The notes under the pieces were generated by a model that saw only the letters and a list, made by a program, of their open reading frames with translations, did not search any database and had not been told where the DNA came from. A stretch of 64,000 nt of DNA from Limonium bicolor (Eukaryota; Streptophyta; Magnoliopsida; Caryophyllales; Plumbaginaceae): the NCBI GenBank assembly GCA_023374045.1, contig CM041782.1, positions 249,393,882 through 249,457,881 on the forward strand, given 5' to 3'. Below, in pieces: positions 47,254 to 58,748 of the stretch. Made by a program: the position numbers and the translations under genes. Within the stretch, counting starts at the first letter, position 1, and each line of letters starts with the position of its first letter.

Positions 47254-49871
47254 TACCCAAGAATGATTTGAGTAGTCGTTTTAAGGAAAGAAATGTTCGT
47301 ACCAGTGGCGGAGACCGGAAGAGTAATAGGTCTGATAGCAACCATCATAGGTGTGTGATGCTAAATGTGTAGTGAACAACGCTCAAGGAGCATAAAGACT
47401 CGAAGAATAGCATATTCAACAATCAGCCAAATAAGTGGCGAAACACAGTGTAATGGCGGAAGCTAATATAATAGCGGATGTAGTGTAAGTTGATGTTGTA
47501 TAATGAGTAAGGATACGGTGCGCAGTAAGCGACCGTTGTATAAGTATTGTCAAATGATAAAATGGCGAATGGACAGAGTTGTGAGTTAAACCCAGTGGAG
47601 ATACAACGGTAAGTGTTAACAAATGAACCAGGCAGTAAGCCAATAGCCAGTACTATGAGATAAGAATCTCAGTGAAACACAGTGTGAATTCCATTGCGAA
47701 TCGCATAAGAGATTTACTGCCAAGAGTTTACGGCTCTGCACTCTGTATGACTGAGTGTTTTGGTATTGCACTGTGCAGTAATGATCGAGTGAGATAGCTA
47801 GGAATTTGGGAAATGTTAATTGTGGTTGAAGTAGAAAGAGGCGTATAATGCTATAATGACCGAGGCATAGGAAATGCAAGGTCATATCATTGAAAGAATA
47901 CTTGTACAGGACCAAATGTGGAGGCATGATTAGCAAAAGTGCTACAGTAACACGGAATACCAAATATCGGTATGGAATATACCTCAAGTGTGGGAAGTAA
48001 CCGAGAGAGCACTACACTTTAGGTAGTAGCTCAATCTCAACCGACAGTAAGTCGAAAGGAATCAAGTCAATCATTGTGAAATACATAGCAGTATACACAA
48101 TAAATTATCATAGAAGTGGATGGAAAGTTTTGAAACTCACCGAATTCACGCATGGCAAGAAATACCACGCATCGGTTGAGAAAAATTCTTCACAAGATAA
48201 AGGTGATGAATCGGTGATGTACAGTACATTGAGGAAAATGAATGAGGCAAACTAACCTCCAAAGTTATCAGAGTCACGCAGCAGAAACTAGTGAGCCAAT
48301 GATTCAAATGTTGAATGTGCATAGTGAGTATGAGTAAATGGCTAATTATCAATGCCTAGAAGCCGCACAGGCCAGAACCAAAACCGGATATGAGTTAAAC
48401 AAACTCCAATGAGAATTCTTGGTTTAGGGACTAAACCGCCAGTATGGTTAAGATCCTCTAACCAGAACACATTGTAATAGACCGCGTGGAAGTTAAAACA
48501 CTTCATGACAGTAGAACATTTTAAACCAATGTTCAGTGGTTGATTACGTGGGCGTAATCCCTTTTAAGGGGGGTAGAGCGTAAAACCGCTGCTTAGTGTG
48601 TTTTCCGTACAAGTGTACGTGAACTATGGTGTGCATAGCACAAAATAATTTGTTTTGATGATTAGCGCGTGTGTTACATAAACATACGCATTCATTCATG
48701 GTTAATTGTGGTAATTTTTTTCACGAAAGATGTGAAATACCATTGTGATAAGTGTGTTTACTTTGATTAATTGTTGTGTTTTAGTACAAGTATAATGGAG
48801 TAAAGAAACTCCCGGGGAACTAAAACCCCGAGTATATGTTCACATATTATTAAATGTAAAAACCGTGTATTGTATTTCGATAAAAGTATGTATATATACA
48901 GTATTGTGATATATGAAGCGGTATGAAACCGACATAGAACCTATTGTGAGAATTAAATCCCCTAGGTAACTTGATTAGAATTGAATGGAAATAACTGATA
49001 GACGGAGTTCTATCCTTTGGAGATGTAATGATTATGACTAGAATGACTAAAAGATAGAAAATTGGAAATGAGTGTATTATTTGATGCTTGAAAATGAAGT
49101 GGGAGGTGGAACTTGATTTGCATGTGATCAAGAGAAGCCGAACACAAATTGGGGTGGAAGGATAGTTCAACATTGATGCTGATCACATCAGGTTGGATGA
49201 TTCTTGAAGCTCCCTTAAGTGGTCCCCAATAACCACGCTAGGAAAAGAAGCAAAGAGCATAAAGTGGACTTGGAGTTGTATTGCGTTTTTAAAAAGGATT
49301 TTCAACTGGTATTTTTAAAATTTTAGATAGATACTGTAAATAAGGAAATTTCTTATACTTAACCTCATAAAGAATTTTTTTGTAGTACTTGCTCATTAGA
49401 TGAGGACGTATAAGCCTTTGTCTTCGGACCGGCGACATGGGAAGTATATATGTTAAAGATTAAGTGATTGTTTTGATCTCCTAAAGGAATCTGCGGGATC
49501 ACAGTGTATATAAAAGGTATTTCTGATTGCTATACATGTTAAGACATGTTGTATGGTATGTGTAATAAATATTATTTTTGACCTTGAGTCCTAATGGTTG
49601 AGTTCCGAATGTTGTTATGTTACCCAGACCTGAGAGTCTAAGGGTTGTTATGCAAGTGCAAATATTGTTAAGGTACCTGGACCGTTAAGTCCGAGGTTAG
49701 CATGTAAGTGTGTTATGTTATGTATGGATGTGTATATGTTACCCGGACCGTTAAGTCCGAGGTTGTGATGTAAGTATGTTAGGTTATGGAAGTTTTATTT
49801 TCCAAAGTAATCCTCGTGTTCTAATCCAAATGATGCATGGGAAGTGTGAACTTCGAGGACAAAGTTCTTTT
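47254..49871 (+). mobile_element. El0 internal region, right half (non-coding)
   Basis: It contains module B (47734-47779), an internal PPT-like CCCTTTTAAGGGGGGTAG (about 48553-48570), hairpins such as GTGC/GCAC near 48631, and a CGGAC/GTCCG hairpin repeated near 49678 and 49743. No gag or pol recognised. Confidence 0.7.
47734..47779 (+). other. Conserved non-coding module B (El0 copy)
   Basis: Nearly identical to 40335-40381 of El1, while the surrounding sequence is strongly diverged. Confidence 0.8.
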
Positions 49872-49884
49872 AAGGGGGGTAGAT
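49872..49884 (+). other. El0 polypurine tract
   Basis: AAGGGGGGTAGAT immediately precedes the LTR start TGAAATACCCC, exactly as in El1. Confidence 0.85.
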
Positions 49885-51658
49885 TGAAATACCCCAAACC
49901 TTGATATGTTTTTAAATGTTAAAATATGGTATTTAAAGGCTAAAAAGTGCCTTAGAAACATCAGTTTACAATTTAAACCATAGTAAAAACAATAAAGTAC
50001 CATAAACACAGTTTGAGCAAAAACATGCTCTAAGCTTGGAGTGAACTTGGTTAGGACCCAAAGAGCCTACCAAGACTAAATAATATTCAATTATGATTTA
50101 ATAAGGCTAACTAAGTCCTTAAGAAACATTGGTAGACAATTAAACCAAACAAAACACAAGAAAACACCTTAAAGTCAATTTAAGCAAATACTTGCTCTAG
50201 ACTTGGTGTAACCTTGTATAAGACCTAAAGGCCATACCTATACCTTATTTACATGTTAATGGATGTGATAAATCAATTACTAAAGAAAACCAAGCTTGAA
50301 AACAAGTTAAAACACAAAATGTGCTTTAAGGAGTCTTAAAGCACATTTTTGAAAAATTGTCTTGTAAATGAGTTTTAAGTGGCTAAATGTCCATCATTAC
50401 TCTTTAATCAACATGTGTACTACGTAGTATCACATTAGCAAGTCTAAATCAATGAGAAATCAAAAATTGCACAATTATGTGCCTTGGTTAGTGAATAGTA
50501 CCCAAATAGTGCTAGTTTAAGACTTTGGTCAATGTAAGTCAACTAGATGGTCAACAAAGACCATAAAACACCCCATTTGACTAAGGGGTCCGGTTTTCAT
50601 GTGTGACTCACCATACTTAAACAATTAAATAAGCTAGGTAAAGTGATAAAGCAAAAGTACTATTTGCTTTTAAGCTTAAATATCTTACAAAAGTGAAACC
50701 TCTCACCTCTCTTCTTCATTTCCTTGCCTTCCCACCGTCTTCCTCCTTGTTCTCCCAACACCAAGATGTTCAAGCTACAGCACCTCTCTTCTCCATCTTC
50801 AATTACTTGCCAAATCCAACTCCATGATCCAAATCAAATTCTAAGACCATATTTGTCTCAGTTTGGCCAAGCTCTACACTTCTATCTTTTCAAATCTTCA
50901 AGAACTCCATTTTGGTGCCATGAATATTCACCATTGATGGAGCTTGAGCTCATTTTTTTCACACCTTGTTGTTCTCCTTTGCTTCAAGGTAAGGAAACTC
51001 AAAGAAAGACTTCATTTCCTCTTGTTTTCATATGTGACCGAAACCACCTTCTTCATGGTGTTTTCTTTTGCTCATTCTTAGCTCATTTCAATTATCAAAG
51101 GACTAGGCGGAGTCCTCTCTTGCTACTTAATCCAATTCCTATTCAATTTTAAGGTAATACATTCATTTATGTGTTTTAAGACATTATATAACCTAAGGTT
51201 TATTAATGAGTATAAGCATGAAGCTTAATGCTCATTACCTTTACTTGTGTGTGGATAGAAGATTGACAAGTGATCAAGTTCCTTGCTCATTTCCTATTCA
51301 AGGAAACAATAAAGAAGTTTGAAAGGAAAAGAGGTAAATAACCTAACCTAAAGTGCCTTAGGAAAATTGAGCTTTAAAGTGCTTAATAAACTACTTAAGG
51401 AGCCAATGGTAAATGAGCTAGAAAAATACTCTCAAGGGTTTATTAAAAGACATATGTGTTGTTGTATGTATTCGCAGGTCAAAGGCATATATTATGTGGG
51501 AAATTCAGTGTTTAAGGTTTATGCAATTTAAGGGCCTAAGAGCCATGCAATTTAAGGGCATAAGTACCAAGCAATTTAAATTATGCACTATATTGTTATA
51601 TAGTGTAGTTTAAGGCTTAGTTGTGTGTAAAGAACATTTTTGTGTGAATAAGTGTTCT
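49885..51658 (+). repeat. El0 3' LTR, first part
   Basis: It starts TGAAATACCCCAAACC after the PPT. It is non-coding; a 142-codon open frame at 50724-51152 is not conserved as a frame in the related LTR X and has no recognisable domain. Interrupted at 51659 by a related LTR start. Confidence 0.75.
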
Positions 51659-54600
51659 TGAAATACCCCAAACCTAAGTATGCTAAGTAAACATCAAGAT
51701 ATGATGTAATAAGGCTAGAACATGCCTTAGAAAGATTGGTAGACAATTTAAACCAAGGAAAACACAAGGAAATGCCTTAAGGGCAATTAGGGCAAAAATG
51801 TGCTCTAAGCTTGGAGAGACTTGGGTGAGTACCCAAATATCATGATAAGACCTTAGTAATATTCTAATGGTCATTTTAAATCAATTAGCAAAGAAAACCA
51901 AGCTTGAAAACAAGTAAAAACACAAAATGTGCTTTAAGAAGTCTCAAAGCACATTTTTGAGAAATTGTCTTAGAATTGAGTTTTGAGTGGCTAAATGTCC
52001 ATCATTACTCTTTAATCAACATGTGTACTAATTAGTATCACATTAGGAGGTCTAAATCAATGGGAAACCAAAAATTTCCCGAATATGTGCACTAATTAGT
52101 GAATAGTACTCAAATAGTGCTAGTTTTGACTTAAGTCAACTTTAATTAGCCAAATGGCCAAACAAGGCCTTATGTATCTTGTATACCAAGGAGGGGGGAC
52201 GGTTTTTAATGGTGACTCACCATTAGTAGCCAGCACATTAAAGGAAATGAGAGGAAAAGTAGTAAGTTCACTATTCACCCTTTTATAAGATAAATATCTT
52301 CTTTAGCTTACCTCTCTCCTCTCTTCTTCATTTCCCTTCTTCTTCCACGGTTTTCTTCTTATTCTCTCTGTTCTAAACCGTTTCCAAGCAGCCCCATTGT
52401 TGCCTCACCTTGCCTTGTCCATAACTTGCTCATTTTAGCTCCAAATCGAAAACTAAGCATAGATTTCTCTTAGTTAGACCAAGGCCTTGCTTCCTATCTT
52501 TTCAAAATTTGAAAAGCCTCATTTTGGAGCCATGGGAAATCGCCATTGAAGGGGGAAAATAAGTTTGAAGAGCTCATTAGCTCCTCCATTCTCTTAAGGT
52601 AAAGAATATGTAAGAAAAACCAAGTTTCCACCATTCTTCTCCATTACCGAAAATTTATACTCATGGGGCTTCATTTTTATGCCTTGTTCTAGCTTGTTTT
52701 CTATTCTCCAAGGGCTATAGGAGGTCCTTCTTGATTCATATCCAAGCCTACCTTAAGACTTCAAGGTAAAATATTCATTATAAGACCTTAAAACACATTT
52801 TTAACCTAGGTTTTCATTCCTTGAGGTTAGTGTATTGTTTAGTACTCATATGAGTCATTGTACATTGATTAGAAAATTGGCAAGGGGAATTTAAGTGGTG
52901 GCCGAGATTCATGCAAGAAGAAGGTCTAAGGAGGAAGTTAAGATAAGCTTGAGAAAACAAGGTAAAATGCTTACCTAATGGTGGTTTAAGTTTTAAGGGA
53001 TGAGTTTAGGTGGATACCAATGTGGCTTAGAGCTTACATTGTGTATTGTGCGTTATATAACCTAAGAAAAAGAACTTAAATAAGCTTATGAACTTGTGAC
53101 TAAGGAGCCAATGGGAATGAGTTAGCAAGATAAGTATATGGTGAATTAAGAGAACACTTAAATTACTATGGGAGCATTGTTGTGTGTATTTGCAAGTTGA
53201 AAGCTTTTATATGTGGGAAATTCAGTGTTAAAGTTTTAGTCATTTAAGGGCCTAAGAGCCATGTCATTTAAAAGCCTTAGTGCTATGCAATTTAAGATTA
53301 TTGCATTATGTTGAGTTTATTATGAATGAGTTGATTTGGGTGAGAAAAATAAGATGAGGAAGGATTTGATGTGTGTGAGATGATTGAATGAGAAAAACAA
53401 TGCATTTGGGCGATAATATACTAGAGGAGTTATGGCGAAATTAAGTGGGAAACAAAGTGTTTGGTGGTGGTTGTGAATTAATATGACCTAGGATTTACTA
53501 GGAGTCATTAAAGGAAATTTGAGTGGAAATGAGTTAACAAGGTTGTTCTTGAAGTTTAGAATGGCCTAGAATTGTTTAGGAGGGATTAGAGGTTTGGAGG
53601 GTGTAATTTGTGTACCAAGAATGTGTACTAAGGGTTTGAGTGTTCATGATTTTATTAAGGGTGAGAAACTAAACGTTGGGTGTAGTAATATATTAAGGAA
53701 GCCATGTCAAAATTTGGAGAGGGAACTAAGTGTTTAAGGTGTTCTAAGGAGATTTTATGACTAAGGATGTTATAGTAAACATTAAAGGTTGTTTTGGTGA
53801 AAGTGGGTAAGCTATGGAGTTCTTGAGTAATACGAAGACCTAGTGGTGTCTAAGAGGGACTAGGGGTACAATGGTGAATTTAAGGCACCAAAACCATGGT
53901 TAAGGAAGCTAGGAAACTTGTACAAAGTTTCAAGGAAGAATAAGATATAATGACTCATAAGGATGTAAGCATGTGCTAGATTATATATAGTTTTGAGAAG
54001 TTGAGTAAGGCAAGTGAGTATGCAAAATGATGCTTGAGGAGTAGTTAAGATGGTTGTGAAGAAACACTTGGGTTAGTTGAAGTTTTAGGCAAATTTATAT
54101 GTTGGAAGTGTAAGAAATTAAATATTAAGTGTGTTAAGAGTTTCGTAAGAAATTGAGTACATGATCAAGGAATTTAGTATGAGTTTGATGGATGAATTAG
54201 GAGGACTTGAAGGTACCAAAATGATGTTAAGACATGCTAGAATACTTATGGAGAGGTTGGGAAAAGATTGGTTAAGATTTGAGGTTGAACAGAGGTCAAA
54301 AATTTACATTCTGGGCACATTTAGTGTAGGTCCGGGTTTGCAAACTAGCACACAAACCCGGACCACACCAAAAACTATCCAGAGAGTTTAGCCGTGGGAT
54401 GGTCCGGGTTTGCATCCCAGTACTTAAACCCGGACCAGTTCTAAAATTGTCCAAAAACTTTTGCGATGTATTGGTCCGGGTTTACAACCTCGGACACAAA
54501 CCCGGACCCATCAGAAAAAGCTACAGAATGTTGAAAAATGGGGTTTTAAGGTTGGGACTGTTTGGTAATGATATTATAAGATTGTTAGGACATAATTAAT

Positions 54601-54677
54601 GACATATAATGGTCATTAGGGGCATAAACAAGCTTAAGAAATAATGAGAAGTAAGTGGCTTTTGAGGTTAAGGTTAA
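51659..54677 (+). repeat. LTR X: related LTR inserted in El0 3' LTR, right end not found
   Basis: A second TGAAATACCCCAAACC start lies here without a PPT before it. Blocks in X match blocks of 49885-51658 in the same order (for example the region around 51945-52125 with 50345-50520, and 53170-53300 with 51460-51600). A hairpin array lies at 54329-54509. I could not find its right end with the expected gttct duplication; it may lie outside the window or be lost. Confidence 0.6.
54329..54509 (+). repeat. Three hairpins GGTCCGGGTTT...AAACCCGGACC in LTR X
   Basis: Each unit has 10-11-bp perfect or near-perfect arms around a loop of about 16 bases that differs between units. Unit spacing is about 70 bp. 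Confidence 0.9.
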
Positions 54678-56051
54678 TGAAATACCCCTAATTAAATTAA
54701 ACATGATTAAACATTTAATCAATAATATTAAGGCCTAAACATGCCTTAAAACCAATTTAAAACGAATGGTCAACATAAAGCACATATTGCACCCTTTGAC
54801 TGTTTAGGGTAAATATATACCCAAATGAACTCCTAGGACCTAAAATTTATCCTAAGCATTATAACACATAAATGAACGTAATATAATTATTGGAAGACAC
54901 TCCAACACAAAGAACAAGCATTAACATGCTTAAAAGTTCACTTAGGGCAAAAATGTGCTCTAAGAAGTTTAAAGGTCATGTGACCTCCGTTGGATTCAAA
55001 ATCAAATTTCTAAGTTTAGTAATCACTTAATGGGTATAATAAAACCATTACCAAAGAAAAATAAGCTCAGAAACAAGCTTTTAACACAAAATGTGCACTA
55101 AACACCTTAAAACACGTTTTTTGTGTATAACTCCAAAAGTATTGGTTTTATGCCACTTTAAGGACCATATACATTCTTTATAACATTAATGTGTCATCCT
55201 AGACTATATTATAAAGTCTAAATCAAGGTTTTAAAATAAAATCAAAATGAGTAATTTGGGTGAATAGTACCCAAAATGCCACCTAAATTCCTAAAGTAAA
55301 TCATGGTTAATGGTCATCCTTTGACTTTGACCATCATATGCCGTTAAATGGAAGCTCTCTCCTCATCTAATTTCCGGTCACACACATCTCTACATAATGA
55401 CTCAAAGTTACTTTATTTAAAGTAACATTACTACTACTTTATAAAATAAGTAAAGCAAACCTCACCTTTCCACCTTGGTTATTTGTTTCCGCCTGCTTGT
55501 ATGTCATTCTTATCCATACGAAAGCTCTGAGTACCTATCAAATAAGTCATCAACTACCACACGTAAAGTGATAGCCTAATGACCTGTGTACACTATTATA
55601 TACTAATCTAATCAAATTGTCCAACCCACCGTTGTACTCCTTCCGCCGGTATATGTGGTGTCCTTATCCAGTAGCAGACTTAAAAGGCCAACAAAAGAGT
55701 CATAAATTATTATATTAACATAAGTCTATTTACATAATCTATACTTGATATATAATATAATAAATCAAACGGTGGCTACTTATTCTCACCCAGTCGTATG
55801 CTTTAACCTCCCAGCCATCCTTATCTCTTCCTTTATCAGCTGAAGTCTAAGAAATATTTAGCAAAGATGATGACTCATCAAACTAGTACTTAAAGTATTA
55901 CATCTCACGTAAAGGGTAAGTCTTGGCTCCTCATTTTCTTTTCTCCATTCCCATCTTACCCAGCCGTCTTCTTCTACTCCAAACCCTCTCTTTTTTCTGC
56001 TCTCTCACCGTAAGCAACACCAGCTTCAATGAAGGGCTTCTCTTGATATAG

Positions 56052-56145
56052 GTAAGTATTTAAGGCAAGATCATGCTCTTTTTCTTCCACTCATCTCCCT
56101 CTTCCTTTTGATCTGATTTTCAAGCACTTTCATCACCTATTTTAG
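56052..56145 (+). other. Intron-like segment in S1
   Basis: Starts ATAG|GTAAGTAT and ends TTTTAG|AGTG; 94 bp, the same length and boundary sequence as 4999-5092 in El1. Confidence 0.4.
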
Positions 56146-56579
56146 AGTGTGATTGCTTCAGAAGAAAGGGGTTGGCACGGCTGGAATAAGATGAAAGGAG
56201 GAAGATCCAAACTAGCCTTTTCATGGTAAAAACATGTATTAGATCTCCTCTTAATTTCTGAAACTTTACCCTTGTTTCTCCAGCTGATCTTGCCTCCCTT
56301 ACGTCATTTTTCAGTATACATATAAAGGATTCTTCATGCGTTGTTTCACCTGGAGCAAGGGACTCCATTTTAAGCCTTTTATAACAAGGTAATCATGGCC
56401 ATATCCTCACAAGTCATTACCGTATTTCTCTTCTGTTGGAATGGTGTTTTGACATCTCTTTTGGCTCCATAACTCAGGCGCTTCCATGCCTTGGATAGCC
56501 TCCACATTCAAGGTAACTACATGGTTAATTTAAGCTAGTAAAATACATAATCTAGCCACTAATATTATAGGACTAATGC

Positions 56580-58748
56580 TGTTATAACCCAAGATTTGGT
56601 TATATTTTATTTCGTCACAATTCATCTTTAAGTCGGTTCAATCTTAATTCAGGACATGGAAGTCCTTTAGATTAAAGACAGGGGCGAGGGGGTCTTCTTC
56701 TTTCGAATTTTTGGTAAGAGATTATTATTGAGTATATTAATAATTCCCTAGTCATTATTCTAATCACGTTCTCACGATCGTGTACGCTCTTCTTCTCGCT
56801 CAGTTGGAAACCCTTCTCTTCTCCTCTCAACTCTCCTCTCTGTTGATCGATCCATTGTGCTGCTGGTTGGAGATTCGAGTGCTGGGTTTCTTCATCGTCT
56901 TGCTGTTCTCTCCGTATTCAGGTTTGTGTTGCGTTGATTAGTTTGCAAATCAGGTTTGGAGAACTCCTCAAATCCCTATTCCCTTTTCTACAATCTGATT
57001 GTGATTCAGCGTTTCTTCTCGACTCCTTCATCGGGTTCATCTGCTGTGGACTGATCTGTAATCTGTAGACAGATTAGGTGAGGTTTTGTTTCCGTTTCGT
57101 TTCAGATTTTGGGTGTGTGGACAGTTTCTGATTGTGGTGTTCGTTCTCTGCGTCGTTGTGAGGTTTCAGAGGCTGTCTGATTGCATTTCTGGGTCTGCGT
57201 TCTGCGGTGTCTGCGTTGGAGCGATCGTTGATCAGATTCGAAGAGAATCCTCTGCTGTAATTGAGGTAGGTGGCTTATGGATTCGGCTTGTGTGTTCAGC
57301 CTTGGGAGTTGCGTTCCGGTTCTGAGTTTTAATGTTTTTTGCCTTGCAATTGTGGTTGCGAATTGTCTGTTTGATGATGTTTAATGCTTACAAACCCCCA
57401 GGTTGTTTTCTGAAACTTATGAAGTTTTGACAGTGTTTTGATGCTTCTGTTCTGTGTGAAATCGCCTCTGTTCTCTGTATTTTTCGGCATGTCCGAACTT
57501 CTGTCCGAGCTTTGAAGTTCGGACATGCCCTTCTGCGCTTAAACTTTCTGAAGTTTTCGCTGTGTCCGAACTTCTGTCCGAGCTTTGAAGTTCGGACACA
57601 GCCTTCTGCATTCTCTGATTTTGCTTCGACTTGTGTCCGAACATTGGATGTCCAGACACAAGTTCGGACTCTCCACGTCCTGTTTTTCCGAAGAGCGTCC
57701 GAACATCCGTCCGAACTTGGATGTTCGGACACCTCTGACTCTCCATCTGTTTTAAGGTTCGACTTGTGTCCGAACTTTGATGTCCGGACATAAGTTCGGA
57801 CATCTGTCTGATTTCGCCTTCTGAGTCTCGACTTGTGTCCGAACATCGATGTCCGGACACAAGTTCGGACAGGCTACTGTTTTGGCCATAACTTGCTCGT
57901 TTGAGCTCCGTTTTGACTTCTGTTTGTGGGGTTGGATTCCCCTTCTGATTTCCAAGCTATCTATGAGCTTTCTGGTGCCTTTGGTACACATATGCTTATC
58001 TGTATTTTAAGCTTCTGTTTTGGGACCTAGTTATCTCTGTGTCTGAGCCTTTGGATGGCTGGTTTCGCTGTCTCGTAGCGCGCTATGTAGGATCCTTCTG
58101 TTCACGGGTGATGTTCCCCGTTCTGTTCACGGGTGTTTACACCTGTTCTGTTCACGAGTGAGGTTTCCTCGTTCTTTCACGAGCTAGTTGCTTGTTCTGT
58201 CTGTATACTGTGATCAGCTAGTGTCCCACTCTGTTTTCTGCTTCTGTCTGCTTCAGCTCTGTTTAGTCCTTTATGATTGGACTTCTGTTTCTGACTTTTG
58301 ATATGTTTATGGATTCTCTTGACTCCTTCTGTTTTGATAACATTCTGTAAATGTTTTGAGCATGCTGGTTGATGAAGTTGGTCATCTACGTGCATAGTTG
58401 TGTGCTCATTCCCCTACTTCTAACGCTTTTGCAGATTGATTAGCGAGGATCGTCTCCCCTCAGCTTCTGGAGTTTAGCTGCTTTGTTTTTAGCTTCTTTG
58501 AGACCTTGTATTGAATTTGGGCCTTGGGGCATATTTTGTTAGCTTCCGCTTTTGACATTAGTTTGGTGGGTCTGTAATGACTTTTGGGGATGTTTTAACA
58601 TCTCTTGTTTTATACTTTATTTAAGTATTCCGTTTGGGCCTTATTTGACTATCTGTTTAAGTTCGTTTATTAGAGCCTTGCGTTATTATGTAATAATACG
58701 CGGCGTGTAATACCCCTAACTCCTAGGCCAGTGTTTGGGGGTGTTACA
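56580..58748 (+). repeat. S2: solo LTR (2.17 kb) inside S1
   Basis: It begins TGTTATAACCC, ends GGGGGTGTTACA, and is flanked by aatgc (56575-56579 and 58749-58753). It is unrelated in sequence to the El1-type LTRs apart from the ends. It holds a CT-rich leader-like stretch (56780-56930) and a hairpin array (57490-57870). Confidence 0.87.
57490..57870 (+). repeat. Array of GTCCGAAC...GTTCGGAC hairpins in S2
   Basis: About six units of 40-75 bp occur, each with GTCCGAAC and a complementary GTTCGGAC, often with CCGG-like or TCCG-containing loops. The array yields misleading open frames on both strands. Confidence 0.9.

Noticed and set aside
50724..51152. 142-codon open frame in the El0 3' LTR
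   Set aside because: The matching region of LTR X (about 52330-52760) does not preserve the frame, and no motif is visible.
57388..57860. Open frames of about 150 codons on the minus strand and 93 on the plus strand
   Set aside because: They arise from the GTCCGAAC...GTTCGGAC array; the repeated peptide words reflect the DNA repeat.
57490..57870. CRISPR-like look of repeated units with variable spacers
   Set aside because: Units are inverted repeats inside a plant solo LTR, spacing is irregular, and there are no cas genes or prokaryotic context.
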